64,000 bases of DNA from Synechococcus sp. CBW1107 (GTDB lineage Bacteria > Cyanobacteriota > Cyanobacteriia > PCC-6307 > Cyanobiaceae), in assembly GCF_015841355.1 (NCBI RefSeq), contig NZ_CP064908.1, forward strand, positions 62,001-126,000. Direction: 5' to 3'. Under the pieces are notes generated by a model. The model searched no databases and was not told the DNA's origin. It saw only the letters and a program-made list of their open reading frames with translations. Of the stretch, positions 15,681-24,620 are shown in pieces. Position 1 is the stretch's first letter. Every line of letters begins with the position of its first letter. Both the position numbers and the translations under genes were made by a program.

Positions 15681-16330
15681 GGCCGAGGGTCAGAGGCTGC
15701 TGCGGCCTGCCGGCGGAACACCAGCAGCCTGTTGTTGGCCGGCATCGCCAGATCGTCGATGGCCTGCAATCCGCAGCCTGCGGCCATGACGGTGAGCTCA
15801 TGAGCGTCGCGAACCCCCATGGCGGGATCAAGGCTGCGCAGATGCTGATCAAACGCGACGTTGCTGGAGCTGGTGTGACGGCCGCCGTCGTGAAAGGGGC
15901 CGTACAGCAGCAGCAGACCTGACTCCCGCAACACCCGGGCGCTGCCCTCGAGCAACTTCGGCACAGCGCTCCAGGGCATGATGTGAATGGTGTTGGCACT
16001 GAACACCGCGTCGAAGGGTCCTTCAGGCCAGTGCGGCTGGAGCACGTCAAGTTCGGTGGGAGGGAGAAGCCAGCCCAGAGGCCCGTTGGCCTGGCCCTCC
16101 AGCTGACAGCGTCGGCGCAGATCGCTCAGGTTGATGGCCCGCTCACTGGGCTGCCACACCACCGGCAGATGCCGGCAGATGTGCACGGCGTGCTGGCCGG
16201 TGCCGGAACCCACCTCCAGCACCCGCTGGCCCCTCTCCAACCACTGACGCAGCACCTCCAGGATCGGTCCCTTGTTGCGTTCGCAGGCCTCCGAACAGGG
16301 AAGAGAAAAGCTCAACTCGTCGGCTGCCAT
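15677..16330 (-). CDS. DUF938 SAM-dependent methyltransferase-like protein
   Basis: 217 residues. FSLPCSEACERNKGPILEVL is the family start, followed by the SAM-binding loop RVLEVGSGTGQHAVHICRHL (motif I), WQPSERAINLSDLRRRCQLE, FDAVFSANTIHIMPWSAVPK and LLLYGPFHDGGRHTSSSNVA. DUF938 proteins have a Rossmann methyltransferase fold; the substrate is unknown. It is 8 bp downstream of trpA and its stop overlaps the feoB start by 4 bp, so trpA, this gene and feoB could be one transcript. Confidence 0.88.
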   Translation of the reverse strand: MAADELSFSLPCSEACERNKGPILEVLRQWLERGQRVLEVGSGTGQHAVHICRHLPVVWQPSERAINLSDLRRRCQLEGQANGPLGWLLPPTELDVLQPHWPEGPFDAVFSANTIHIMPWSAVPKLLEGSARVLRESGLLLLYGPFHDGGRHTSSSNVAFDQHLRSLDPAMGVRDAHELTVMAAGCGLQAIDDLAMPANNRLLVFRRQAAAASDPRP

Positions 16331-16338
16331 GGCCGGTC

Positions 16339-17169
16339 TCAGGCGTCGAGGGCCTTGCGCAGCCCGGCGATGAAGTCCGCGGCCGCTGCCGCGGGATCCG
16401 AGCCCTGCTCATGGGCCGCTGCCATCACGTTCACCAGAGCGCTGCCCACGATGGCTCCATCCGCTCCCCAGTCACGGACCTGACGGGCCTGCTCGGGGCC
16501 CGAGATGCCGAAGCCCACCGCCACCGGTCGTGGACCCAGGCCCTTGAGCTGCTGCACCAGATCACCCACCCGGCTCTCCAGACTCGTGCGAACCCCCGTG
16601 ACCCCCGTGACGCTCACCAGGTAGGTGAACCCCCGGCTGGCCTCGGCAATCCTCGCCATCCTCCCGGCGGGGGTGGTGGGGGCCACCAGAAGCACCAGAT
16701 CGAGGCCGTGGCTGGTGGCGATGGGTGAGAGACGCTCCGCTTCCTCCAGGGGCAGGTCGGGCACCACCAGTCCGGCAGCACCGGCGGCGGCGGCCTCTCG
16801 GCAGAAGGTCTCGAGACCGCGGTTGAGCAGCGGGTTGGTGTAAGTGAAGAGCACCACGGGCAGAGTCAGCTCTCCCTTCAGGCTGGCGAGCATCTCCAGC
16901 ACCCCAGTGGGGGTGGTGCCGGCGGCGAGGGCCCGGCCGGCGGCGGCCTGGATCACCGGTCCGTCCGCCAGAGGATCGCTGTAGGGAATGCCCAGCTCGA
17001 TCAGATCGCTGCCCTCGGACTGCAGGGCCAGAAGGGTGGCCCGGGTCGTGGCCAGGTCGGGATCCCCGGCCATCAGGAACGGCATCAGGGCGCAGCGGCC
17101 CTGCTGCAGGAGCCCGGTGAAGCACCGCTGGATGGGGGTGCTGGCGACGGTGGCTGGAGCTGCGCTCAT
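16339..17169 (-). CDS. trpA: Tryptophan synthase alpha subunit
   Basis: 276 residues from ATG 17169 ([11 protein letters not shown]). A TIM barrel that cleaves indole-3-glycerol phosphate. Diagnostic motifs are [33 protein letters not shown] (catalytic Glu and Asp), [52 protein letters not shown] and [12 protein letters not shown] followed by [12 protein letters not shown]. The frame is open to 17322, but the extra residues have no family support. The order ndhL - DUF3007 - trpA is a cyanobacterial arrangement as I recall it, with no trpB adjacent. Confidence 0.97.
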   Translation of the reverse strand: MSAAPATVASTPIQRCFTGLLQQGRCALMPFLMAGDPDLATTRATLLALQSEGSDLIELGIPYSDPLADGPVIQAAAGRALAAGTTPTGVLEMLASLKGELTLPVVLFTYTNPLLNRGLETFCREAAAAGAAGLVVPDLPLEEAERLSPIATSHGLDLVLLVAPTTPAGRMARIAEASRGFTYLVSVTGVTGVRTSLESRVGDLVQQLKGLGPRPVAVGFGISGPEQARQVRDWGADGAIVGSALVNVMAAAHEQGSDPAAAAADFIAGLRKALDA

Positions 17170-17212
17170 CAGGGCCGAGGGGCGGAGGCGGGCATCCTCC
17201 GAGCCTATGGGG

Positions 17213-17548
17213 TCAGGCTGCGGCGTCGTCCTTCCACTGCCCGATCTCGCGAAGCAGCTTCTCCTGCTCAGCAGGGCTGAGGGCATCGAATTCCTTCTGC
17301 AGCTCTTCGGTGGTGAGGGCATCGAAGGCGGCGCGATAGCGGCGTCGCTGCTCCATGAAACTCATCTTTCCGGTGACCACCCTCAGCAGGTAGGTCCCCG
17401 TCCAGCCCATCACCAGCAGAATCAGCAGCGCCTCCGCGGCGATGCCGGCGGAAAACCCTTCGAAGCCCGCCGCTTTGAAACCCGCGTAGCCGAGCCCGCC
17501 GGCCAGGAACACCCCCAGCCCGATCAGCAGTGCCTGGCCCCGATTCAT
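17213..17548 (-). CDS. DUF3007 family membrane protein
   Basis: 111 residues from ATG 17548 ([20 protein letters not shown]). Two membrane helices are separated by [17 protein letters not shown], then a soluble tail [35 protein letters not shown]. This is the cyanobacterial/chloroplast-lineage DUF3007 family, of unknown function, commonly next to ndhL. The start overlaps the ndhL stop by 4 bp (ATGA), which indicates coupling. Confidence 0.88.
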   Translation of the reverse strand: MNRGQALLIGLGVFLAGGLGYAGFKAAGFEGFSAGIAAEALLILLVMGWTGTYLLRVVTGKMSFMEQRRRYRAAFDALTTEELQKEFDALSPAEQEKLLREIGQWKDDAAA

Positions 17549-17814
17549 TCCCCCTGACCCGCCATGCGCAGATTCAGGAAGGGGGCGAACAGAATCAGGC
17601 CGGGGAAGAACAGAAACACCAGGCCGTAGACCGCTGTGCGCTCGATCTTGCCCATCACGGTCCAGCGCTTGTGCATCCAGGCATAGAGGGCCAGGGGCAC
17701 CACCACCAGGTAGGCCCCGCCGAGAACCAGATAGGCGCCGAGCACGAGCAGAGTGTCGGGGGGGATCGACCCCGGGTCGATGGTGATGGAGCTCAGCAAC
17801 CCGGGCAGCAGCAC
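17545..17814 (-). CDS. ndhL: NAD(P)H-quinone oxidoreductase subunit L
   Basis: 89 residues with two membrane helices: [20 protein letters not shown] and [20 protein letters not shown], joined by [16 protein letters not shown] and ending [10 protein letters not shown]. This matches NdhL, a small subunit specific to the cyanobacterial/chloroplast NDH-1 complex, which feeds cyclic electron flow, respiration and CO2 uptake in the thylakoid. It heads a likely operon ndhL-DUF3007-trpA. The divergent tRNA-Leu starts 42 bp upstream. Confidence 0.92.
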   Translation of the reverse strand: MLLPGLLSSITIDPGSIPPDTLLVLGAYLVLGGAYLVVVPLALYAWMHKRWTVMGKIERTAVYGLVFLFFPGLILFAPFLNLRMAGQGE

Positions 17815-17856
17815 GACCGTGGAGGCAACGTACCGCGAATCTAGGATCCCAGAGCC

Positions 17857-17940
17857 GGGGGCATGGCGGAATTGGTAGACGCAGCGGACTTAAAATCCGC
17901 AGACGGCGACGTTGTGGGGGTTCAAGTCCCCCTGCCCCCA
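17857..17940 (+). tRNA. trnL-UAA: tRNA-Leu(UAA)
   Basis: 84 nt. The acceptor stem GGGGGCA (17857-17863) pairs with TGCCCCC (17933-17939), followed by an A. The anticodon stem GCGGA/TCCGC encloses loop CTTAAAA, so the anticodon is TAA. A long variable arm (AGACGGCGACGTTGT region) and the T loop GGTTCAAGTCC confirm a class II Leu tRNA. The anticodon loop is not interrupted: the group I intron found in many cyanobacterial trnL-UAA genes is absent. Confidence 0.95.
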
Positions 17941-19247
17941 TCACCCAGAACCACTGCAGCACAGTGAATCAGCTGGATCAAGCGAATTGGCGACTTCTGA
18001 GCCACTGGTCACGCTTTGATCAGAAAAAAGCCCAATGACGACCAGAGTGGTCATGGTTTCGCTCGGGGGCCCGTGCCTGTCAATGAACCCAATCTCGGGC
18101 GCATCAACAGGGCTCAGCGGGATCTTGGCAGTCAGGTCTCTCGCAAGGTCACACAGTGCATCGTGAAAACCGTTGACAGCCAGGCTGACGCCTCGACTGA
18201 ACTGTTGCTGCTGTGGCCCGTTCTGCAGGCAGGCCTGTCAGGAAGCGCAAGGGGAGAGAGGCCGGCCAGAGCCGTGGCAGTGGAGTGTGGCGGGGAAGAA
18301 GTCACTTGGGGATGAGCTGGTGGTGATCACCGTCAGTCACCACCCATCGCGCACACCGCGGCAGTGCCTGCTGGCGCTCGGTCAGCTCTCGGATGCCTTC
18401 CGGAAGTGGCAGGAGGAGCTGCGGTGCAGCAGTGTCCGGTCACCCAGCGGAAAACGGTTCCTCGCTGCCAGACCTCCCTGGCGGGTCTGCCGTCCGGGCA
18501 GGAACACCAGCAGCAGAGACCAAGGGCAGCGGCAAGCGATCCGGAGCAGGCCGGTATGGAGCAGCTCAGGCTCAGCCGGTTTCTGGGGAATCTGCAGTTG
18601 TTGCGACAGGGGAGCCAACCGCTGCAGGAACCCTGGCAGAAACTGCCCTGCAACCAGGGCCGAACACCAGAGCAGATCGAGCAGTGGGTTGAGGGAGTCG
18701 ACGATGAACGTCGCAGAGACCCTCAGGCGGCTGATCATGCTGGACCCCGGCGCCCACCACGAGAGTCGGCTGCACTCGATGGAGCGGTGCGTCAGGGAAT
18801 GGAGAACCGACTGAGCAGCGCGGCGGCTGGGGACGATGCAATCAGCCGGTCATGTTGCGCGGAAAATGAAAACGACCAATCCACTCGCGATACCGTTTTG
18901 AGGCAGCACATTGTGAAGGGTTCCCATGGAACTGGACAGGCCTCCCCCTAGAGGAAGGACAAGTTCATCATGGAAGCCTGCGAGCTGCCGATCCTTCTCA
19001 GTGGCGACAAGGCGGCCAACCCTCGGGCACATACTCCACGCCCTCGTCTCTTGCATGACTGACGTGACCCCTTTATCGGACCAGGCCTTATGAGAGTGGG
19101 TGGTTGTGGTCATGCTGCAGCTCTCTGTTGAGCTGCCTCCAGGGACGTCAGCCCCTGGAGGTCGAATGCGGCCTGAGTGAGTTGTACTCCCAGCCCCTAC
19201 GATCGACCAGGATCTGAGCCTCAGGAGCCGTGGTGAACAACACGGTG
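17941..19247. other. Gene-poor region between tRNA-Leu and IS256 copy 1
   Basis: About 1.3 kb without a recognisable gene. Open frames exist on both strands (for example 18382-18738 on the minus strand, with a hydrophobic N-terminal stretch), but none shows a known domain or a good ribosome-binding site. A hairpin with perfect 9-bp arms CCTCCAGGG (19136-19144) and CCCTGGAGG (19153-19161) lies near the right end. Position next to a tRNA gene and an IS suggests degraded insertion material; the origin is not provable from sequence alone. Confidence 0.5.
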
Positions 19248-19979
19248 GGTAGCGCCCCTCCGAGTGGTGTAACTCAGGAGGTCCTGTGACCCTCTCCGGA
19301 GGGTGAACAGGAGCAGTCAGGGGATGACTGCTTGGAAGCTGATTGCGCAGCTCCATTGATCCATTATGAACCCTGATCGCTGAATTGGCAACTCAGCGAT
19401 CGATGTGTTCTGTGTAGATCGAGGTAGAAGCTGGTGCGCTTCAGCTGATGGTTGCAGCCGGCTGGGCGTTCGGATCTGCATCGGTGAGCTCCAAGGGCTC
19501 TTCTGGCTCTGGGATCTTGGCCATGGTGGCCTCAGAGAAGAAGCGGCGACGCTCCAGCTGCCATTCCTCCTGCTGCTCCAGCAGCTGGCTGCCCACCAGG
19601 CGCACGATCGCTGGGTAGCGCCCCTCCGAGTGGTGTAACTCAGGAGGTCCTGTGACCCTCTCCGGAGGGTGAACAGGAGCAGTCAGGGGATGACTGCTTG
19701 GAAGCTGATTGCGCAGCTCCATTGATCCATTATGAACCCTGATCGCTGAATTGGCAACTCAGCGATCGATGTGTTCTGTGTAGATCGAGGTAGAAGCTGG
19801 TGCGCTTCAGCTGATGGTTGCAGCCGGCTGGGCGTTCGGATCTGCATCGGTGAGCTCCAAGGGCTCTTCTGGCTCTGGGATCTTGGCCATGGTGGCCTCA
19901 GAGAAGAAGCGGCGACGCTCCAGCTGCCATTCCTCCTGCTGCTCCAGCAGCTGGCTGCCCACCAGGCGCACGATCGCTG
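19248..19979. repeat. 366-bp direct tandem duplication of the IS256 left end
   Basis: Bases 19248-19613 and 19614-19979 are a head-to-tail duplication with a constant offset of 366 bp. Each unit begins at the element's terminal repeat (GGTAGCGCCCCTCCGAGTGG) and runs through the 3' non-coding part into the last ~57 codons of the transposase, ending at GATCGCTG. The first unit therefore encodes only a transposase C-terminal fragment (19441-19613, minus strand). The second unit is continuous with the intact 1600-bp element. Confidence 0.9.
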
Positions 19980-21213
19980 GATCATTGGGGAAGATGCCGA
20001 CCACGTTGGTGCGGCGTTTGATCTCCTTGTTGAGGCGCTCGAGCGGGTTGGTGCTCCAGACCTTGCGCCAGTGCTCCTGGGGGAAGTGCAGGAAGGCCAG
20101 CACGTCGTCCCGGGCGGCTTCCATCACGGGCACGGCGCCGGGGAACTGCTTGCGCAGCATCTCGGTGACCCGCTGCCAGTGGGCGCGCACCTGATCTGGA
20201 GCCTGGATCACGAACACCGCTTTCATGGCAGCGGCCACCATGTCCTGGCCGGCCTTGGGCACATGGCTCAGCAGGTTGCGCAGGAAGTGCACCCGGCACC
20301 TCTGCCAGCTACTGCCCTGGAACATCCGCTTGATCGCTGCCGTCAGGCCCAGGTGGGCATCCGAGATCACCAGGCGGGTGCCGTCGAGGCCACGCTCCTT
20401 GAGTGAGCCCAGGAACTGACGCCAGAAGCCCTCCGCCTCGCTGTCGCCCACGGCAATGCCGAGAACTTCGCGGTAGCCGAGGGCATTGATGCCGATCGCC
20501 ACCACCACCGCCCGCGACACCACCTGCATATTTCGGCCCAGGCGGCCGTGGAGGTAGGTGGCGTCGAGGTAGACGTAGGGAAAGCGGGCATGGTCAAGCG
20601 GCCGGCCCAGAAAGGCTTTCACCTGCTCATCGAGCCCCTGGCAGATGCGGCTCACCTCCGATTTGGAGATGCCGCTGGCCCCGCCCAGCGCCTCCACCAG
20701 GGCGTCGACCTTGCGGGTGGAGATCCCGCCGGTGTAGGCCTCCATCACCACGGCGTAGAGCGCCTTGTCCACCCGGCGGCGTGGCTCCAGCCAGCTGGGA
20801 AAGAAGCTGCCCTGCCGCAACCTGGGAATGGCCAGGCTGAGGTCGCCCACCTGGGTGGTGAGCAGCCGCTCCCGGTAGCCGTTGCGATGGGTGGAGCGCT
20901 GATCGGGGCAGCGCTCATGGAGTTGAGCGCCCGTGAGGGCAGAAACCTCGGCTTCCAGCAGGTCCTGGAAACCCCGGCGCACGATCTCTGGGATCAGGGC
21001 GCCAGCGGTGGTGCCCTCCATGAGCTGGCTCAGCTCGGAGGCGCCACTATGGGTGAGGGTCATGGTCTGTGTTCGGTTTGGTGGTAGTTCTCCGAACAGG
21101 GTCACAGACCGGCCCACCCATTGCCACAGCTGAAATCTGAGGGAGGTGAGCCGTCAGCCCCGGCTACGCCGGGGCTGATCCTCCTGAGTTACACCACTTG
21201 CTGGGACGCCGCT
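19614..21213 (-). mobile_element. IS256-family element, copy 1 (complete, 1600 bp)
   Basis: The same length as copy 2 at 56195-57794, and its transposase translates identically. It is in the opposite orientation. Ends are imperfect inverted repeats: AGCGGCGTCCCAGCAAGTGG at the 21213 end (reverse strand) and GGTAGCGCCCCTCCGAGTGG at the 19614 end, both continuing into TGTAACTCAGGAGG. Unlike copy 2, no 8-bp target duplication is seen: ACACGGTG before 19248 does not match CAAACGAA after 21213. The right side cuts a ketosynthase gene whose remainder is missing, so a deletion or rearrangement occurred here. Confidence 0.92.
19807..21117 (-). CDS. IS256-family transposase (copy 1)
   Basis: 436 residues, full length for the family. 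The DDE catalytic core is seen in YVYLDATYLHGRLGRNMQVV (first Asp), TRLVISDAHLGLTAAIKR (second Asp) and KVWSTNPLERLNKEIKRR (last acidic residue region). It also has GYRERLLTTQVGDLSLAIPR and the RKVDALVEALGGASGISKSE helix-turn-helix region. The translation is identical to copy 2. An internal Met at codon 19 (MTLTHSGASE, 21063) is an alternative start. The gene appears intact, so the element may be active. Confidence 0.95.
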   Translation of the reverse strand: MGRSVTLFGELPPNRTQTMTLTHSGASELSQLMEGTTAGALIPEIVRRGFQDLLEAEVSALTGAQLHERCPDQRSTHRNGYRERLLTTQVGDLSLAIPRLRQGSFFPSWLEPRRRVDKALYAVVMEAYTGGISTRKVDALVEALGGASGISKSEVSRICQGLDEQVKAFLGRPLDHARFPYVYLDATYLHGRLGRNMQVVSRAVVVAIGINALGYREVLGIAVGDSEAEGFWRQFLGSLKERGLDGTRLVISDAHLGLTAAIKRMFQGSSWQRCRVHFLRNLLSHVPKAGQDMVAAAMKAVFVIQAPDQVRAHWQRVTEMLRKQFPGAVPVMEAARDDVLAFLHFPQEHWRKVWSTNPLERLNKEIKRRTNVVGIFPNDPAIVRLVGSQLLEQQEEWQLERRRFFSEATMAKIPEPEEPLELTDADPNAQPAATIS

Positions 21214-22573
21214 CAAACGAATTTATGGCGGCAACACGCGGCTTGGCTGGAGAATGGAACCAACGTCGAAGTGTGCGGTTGATATAAAAAGGTGTCGAGT
21301 GGTCAGCAACAGCCTCCAAGGGATCCGGACAAATTGAAGGGGGAATCAATTTGTTCTGAAGTGCGAGTGAGATCTTGATCAGACTAGCCACCCCAGATGC
21401 AGGGATCGTATGGCCTATCAGTGATTTAATAGATCCAATAGCAATAGTGGAAAGACCACGGTGACAATCAGCAAACACTTCAAGCATCGATGAAAGCTCA
21501 GTGTTATCTCCGTGAGGAATTCCCGTTGCATGAACTTCGACCAATGAAACATCTGAAGGCTTGATATCACATTTTTCGTACGCCCTCTTCATCGCCACGA
21601 CCTGACCCTGTCGATTGGGGGCTAAAAGGCCCTCACCTTTTCCATCACTGGCCAAGGCAACCGAGCGAATTACAGAATAGATTGTATCGCCAGACTTTAC
21701 GGCATCTGACAAGCGTTTCAAGGCAATGAATCCTACTCCTTCAGAGAGAAGTGTCCCAGATGCGGACTTCGACATCGGGAATATTCCCTCCTCCGACAAA
21801 GCATTAATTGTGCAGAACAATTGATAAATTGGAAAGTTCATCGTAGCCTGAACACCACCTACCAGCATCAGATCGGCATCACCGGCATCCAGTTGCTTGA
21901 TTGCATGATCCACAGCGATCATGCCTGAAGTGCAGGCACCATCCACAAGATAGTTAGGGCCAAGCAGACCAAGTCTGTTTGCAATCGTTCCGGAGACTAC
22001 ATTGGATATAAGGTTAGGTGTGATTGCTGGATCAGCAACCAACTCATAAGTTGAAGAAAGCAGGGAGCGGAGTTGCTTCCTCCGCTCTCCTTTCAAAACT
22101 GCACCTACGGAATCCGCAAGAACGTCAATGAAATGCTCCATGATCATGCCGTTCATCAGCGCCCCGACGATCCCTCTGTGAGGGTGGTCACCCATGCCGA
22201 CCACCACACCTGTCCGCTCATGGGGAATCCACTCTGGGGCCCGTCCGCGCAAAGCATCTGCCATGGCCTCGGCGGCCACCTGCAGGCAGAGGTACTGGGA
22301 CGGATCTCCTTCAACGAGATTAGGAGGAAAAGCAAATCTTAGAGAATCTATCCAACTATTCTCAGCTATAGATCCATACTTTTTAGTGTATATCGTGGAA
22401 TACGATTCCCGTGGATTAGACCTGTCTTGGTCTTTATTGTAGTAAAGTCTGGACCAGGAGTCAGTCATCTCCCTGAGGAGTGACTCTCCGTTAACAAGTG
22501 CCTGCCAATATGATGAAGTATCCTTGATCCCTGGATATCTGCAAGCCATGCCTACAATTGCGTAGCCCTGCAT
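21214..22573 (-). pseudogene. Polyketide-synthase ketosynthase domain, 3'-truncated by IS256
   Basis: About 453 residues of a KS: GYAIVGMACRYPGIKDTSSY at the N-terminus, active-site Cys214 in VDGACTSGMIA, His348 in VEVHATGIPHGD and His388 in GSIKSLIGHTIPASG. All three catalytic positions are present, although the surrounding motifs differ from the usual DTACSSS and EAHGTGT. The frame reaches RVAAINSF and then runs into the IS256 end, exactly where KS domains continue FGGTNAH. No acyltransferase, ACP or further module follows on the far side. Base composition is visibly lower in G+C than the neighbours, suggesting transfer. Product unknown. Confidence 0.85.
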
Positions 22574-23150
22574 AGAAGCCTTGTCACTGATATCAGGTTA
22601 GCATGAATATCCGAAGATGAGACTGTTGGTGAGACCCCCAACGGATGGAAGAAACGCCTGGCTGAGACGGGGAAGGTGATGCCCTGTCAGCCTGGGAATG
22701 ATCCGATTGAGCCCCACGTCCCCATCGCCACAGGCTGCGCTTCCATGTGTCGCATCACTGATCCAGCCACAGTGATCCAGCACTGCCCAACCTGAGCTGA
22801 TGTAAAGCCAGTTGACAGCCAGGACGATGAATCCAACCTTGGCTCCTTGGTGGGGGCGCAGACTCTCAGACCAGGCGGCATAACCCACGCCCGCTCCGCA
22901 CCGATCAGCCCAGGGATCGCCTGATGACTCAGTTCCCTGACAGGGTGTACTTGAAGGACGGCCATTGAGACCACCGGGGACCGTGCAGCTGAGATCGAAG
23001 TCGGCAACAATGGCCCCATCCTTTCGTTGCAGCTGAGGAATTCAGTGATTCCTGCAGAATCAGCAGATCTGTTGCGACAGGGTCAGGGATGAGCTGACAA
23101 GAGACGTCCACAGAGAGTTCGATCTCTTTTGCTGAGACAAGGTATAGAGA
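22574..23150. other. Non-coding stretch between KS remnant and esterase
   Basis: 577 bp without a supported gene. The short open frames have no recognisable domains and overlap on several frames. The region may be decayed coding DNA of the same island as the ketosynthase. Confidence 0.5.
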
Positions 23151-24230
23151 TCAACGTTTCAGAGCAGCAAGAATGGCCGCCCCCGTGCTGCTTCCAGGCT
23201 CTCCGATACTCGTGTGCATACCTTTATGGTCATATGGATGAGCCGAAAGAGAGGCGTTGAAAGCCCTGCAATCATTGAGTGCACTGGCGAACGACCTGAT
23301 TTCAGACTGCTGTTTTTCGGGCCGTTGGGTTGAATACATAATCATCACATCGGTTGGTGATGATTTCTTCGGGCATGATGTCCTGACAAGCTGAGCGGGG
23401 ACCCATTCGGCAAGAAGGGAATTTTTGCCCGATCCGCTCATGGCACTTTGTCCAAAAATAGTGGCCAGACTATCTTTGTATCGCGCTACTTTGCCTGTAT
23501 ACCAGTTAGAATCGTTTAGAATGAATTTTTGGTAAGTATCTGCAGTTGCTCGATATCGCGGACTGGTGGCAGTCAGCGCTGCCAGATATGCTCCAGCTGA
23601 ATGTCCAATCATGGCAGCATCCTTCATGGTGCATGAAGGTCTGATTTTACTGAGATTGCCTTCAAGCCATGCCGTTGCGGAGGAAAGCGCAGACATCTGC
23701 TGCTCGATCAATCCGTTGACAGGACGTCCGTAGACTGGGTAGTTCAGGGAGACAAGACAGAAGCCATTGCGATTCATAAGGTCTGGCATGGAACCGACAC
23801 TTCTTTTATCGCCTCTCATCAGAGATCCTCCATGAACATAAACAAGAGTCGGGCATGGTGAGCCAAACGACTGCTTACAGGCAAAAATATCGAGGGTATT
23901 ACTGCCCGCAGGAGCACCAGGAATCAATGGCGAGTAAGCCAAACCACTTGTAGACACATTGACTGGTTTAGATGCTGCAGATTGCCTATTTCCCTGAACG
24001 CGACGCTTGAACGAACTTGCCATCGCGCAACTTGAGAGCATGGTCTCCATCAGCAGAAACATGGCCAGCAGAAGCAGAGAGAACCTCCTTCTGGCTCTGG
24101 GCCGACGGCAACCATTCTCTGTTGACAGAATAGCAGGGATTGCGTCGAACAAAGCGCCGGATTGCGATTGTTTTCTTTGTTCCAGTTCAATACATGAACA
24201 CTCGAATTTCATCATGATTTGACCTGACAT
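23151..24230 (-). CDS. Alpha/beta-hydrolase (esterase-like), probably membrane-anchored
   Basis: 359 residues from ATG 24230, which is preceded by GGAGG at good spacing. A basic stretch RRPRARRRF and a hydrophobic segment (SLLLLAMFLLMETMLSSC) end in a lipobox-like LSSC at residue 68, so it is membrane-anchored or a lipoprotein with an unusually long N-terminal leader. The catalytic domain has the oxyanion HGG (TLVYVHGGSLMRGD), nucleophile Ser211 in MIGHSAGAYLAAL, and a likely catalytic His in HPYDHKGMH near the C-terminus. It resembles carboxylesterase/BD-FAE-type enzymes; substrate unknown. It shares the lower G+C of the adjacent KS remnant. Confidence 0.78.
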   Translation of the reverse strand: MSGQIMMKFECSCIELEQRKQSQSGALFDAIPAILSTENGCRRPRARRRFSLLLLAMFLLMETMLSSCAMASSFKRRVQGNRQSAASKPVNVSTSGLAYSPLIPGAPAGSNTLDIFACKQSFGSPCPTLVYVHGGSLMRGDKRSVGSMPDLMNRNGFCLVSLNYPVYGRPVNGLIEQQMSALSSATAWLEGNLSKIRPSCTMKDAAMIGHSAGAYLAALTATSPRYRATADTYQKFILNDSNWYTGKVARYKDSLATIFGQSAMSGSGKNSLLAEWVPAQLVRTSCPKKSSPTDVMIMYSTQRPEKQQSEIRSFASALNDCRAFNASLSAHPYDHKGMHTSIGEPGSSTGAAILAALKR

Positions 24231-24620
24231 GTCGCCTCCATTTATCTCAGTTTTATGAGTTCTCGGCTTGAACACCATCATGTTCGAGTGCTTCATTCGG
24301 GCATCGTACCTGGCATGGTGAAAGAACAATGGAGCAGGCTGCAGTGTGTGGACCGGTCTGTGACCCAGGTGGCGAGCCACCTCCTCCCCTGATCCATGAG
24401 CATGATCCGTTCCCACCACTGACTACTCCGGGCTGAATCAGCTCCTGGATGACCCCACCGCTGGGACGTTGTCCCCTGAGCTTCGGTTGGAGTTGGTCAC
24501 AGCTCCGTCGCAATGAATTCACCCCGGAGGCCGCCCTCAGGACGAACCCCGAACGGAATCCGAAGGTCAATCCTGCAGGGGAGCGACACGATCGATAGCG
24601 TGGGCTTGCTTGAACCCGTC
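24231..24620. other. Intergenic region between divergent hydrolase genes
   Basis: 390 bp separating the lipoprotein-like esterase (leftward) from the serine hydrolase (rightward). It must contain both promoters; I see no clear operator, riboswitch or terminator. The rightward gene's frame is open from 24513, so part of this may be coding if an upstream start is used. Confidence 0.4.

Noticed and set aside
18173-18814. Plus-strand gene in the region after tRNA-Leu
   Set aside because: Cys/Arg/Ser-rich shadow-like translation, no domain, no ribosome-binding site; overlapping frames on both strands.
17857-19247. Integrative element using tRNA-Leu as attachment site
   Set aside because: No integrase and no repeated tRNA 3' end was found downstream in the window.
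19441-19722. Separate short transposase gene
   Set aside because: It is the transposase C-terminus in the duplicated 366-bp unit, with its start in the element's non-coding end.
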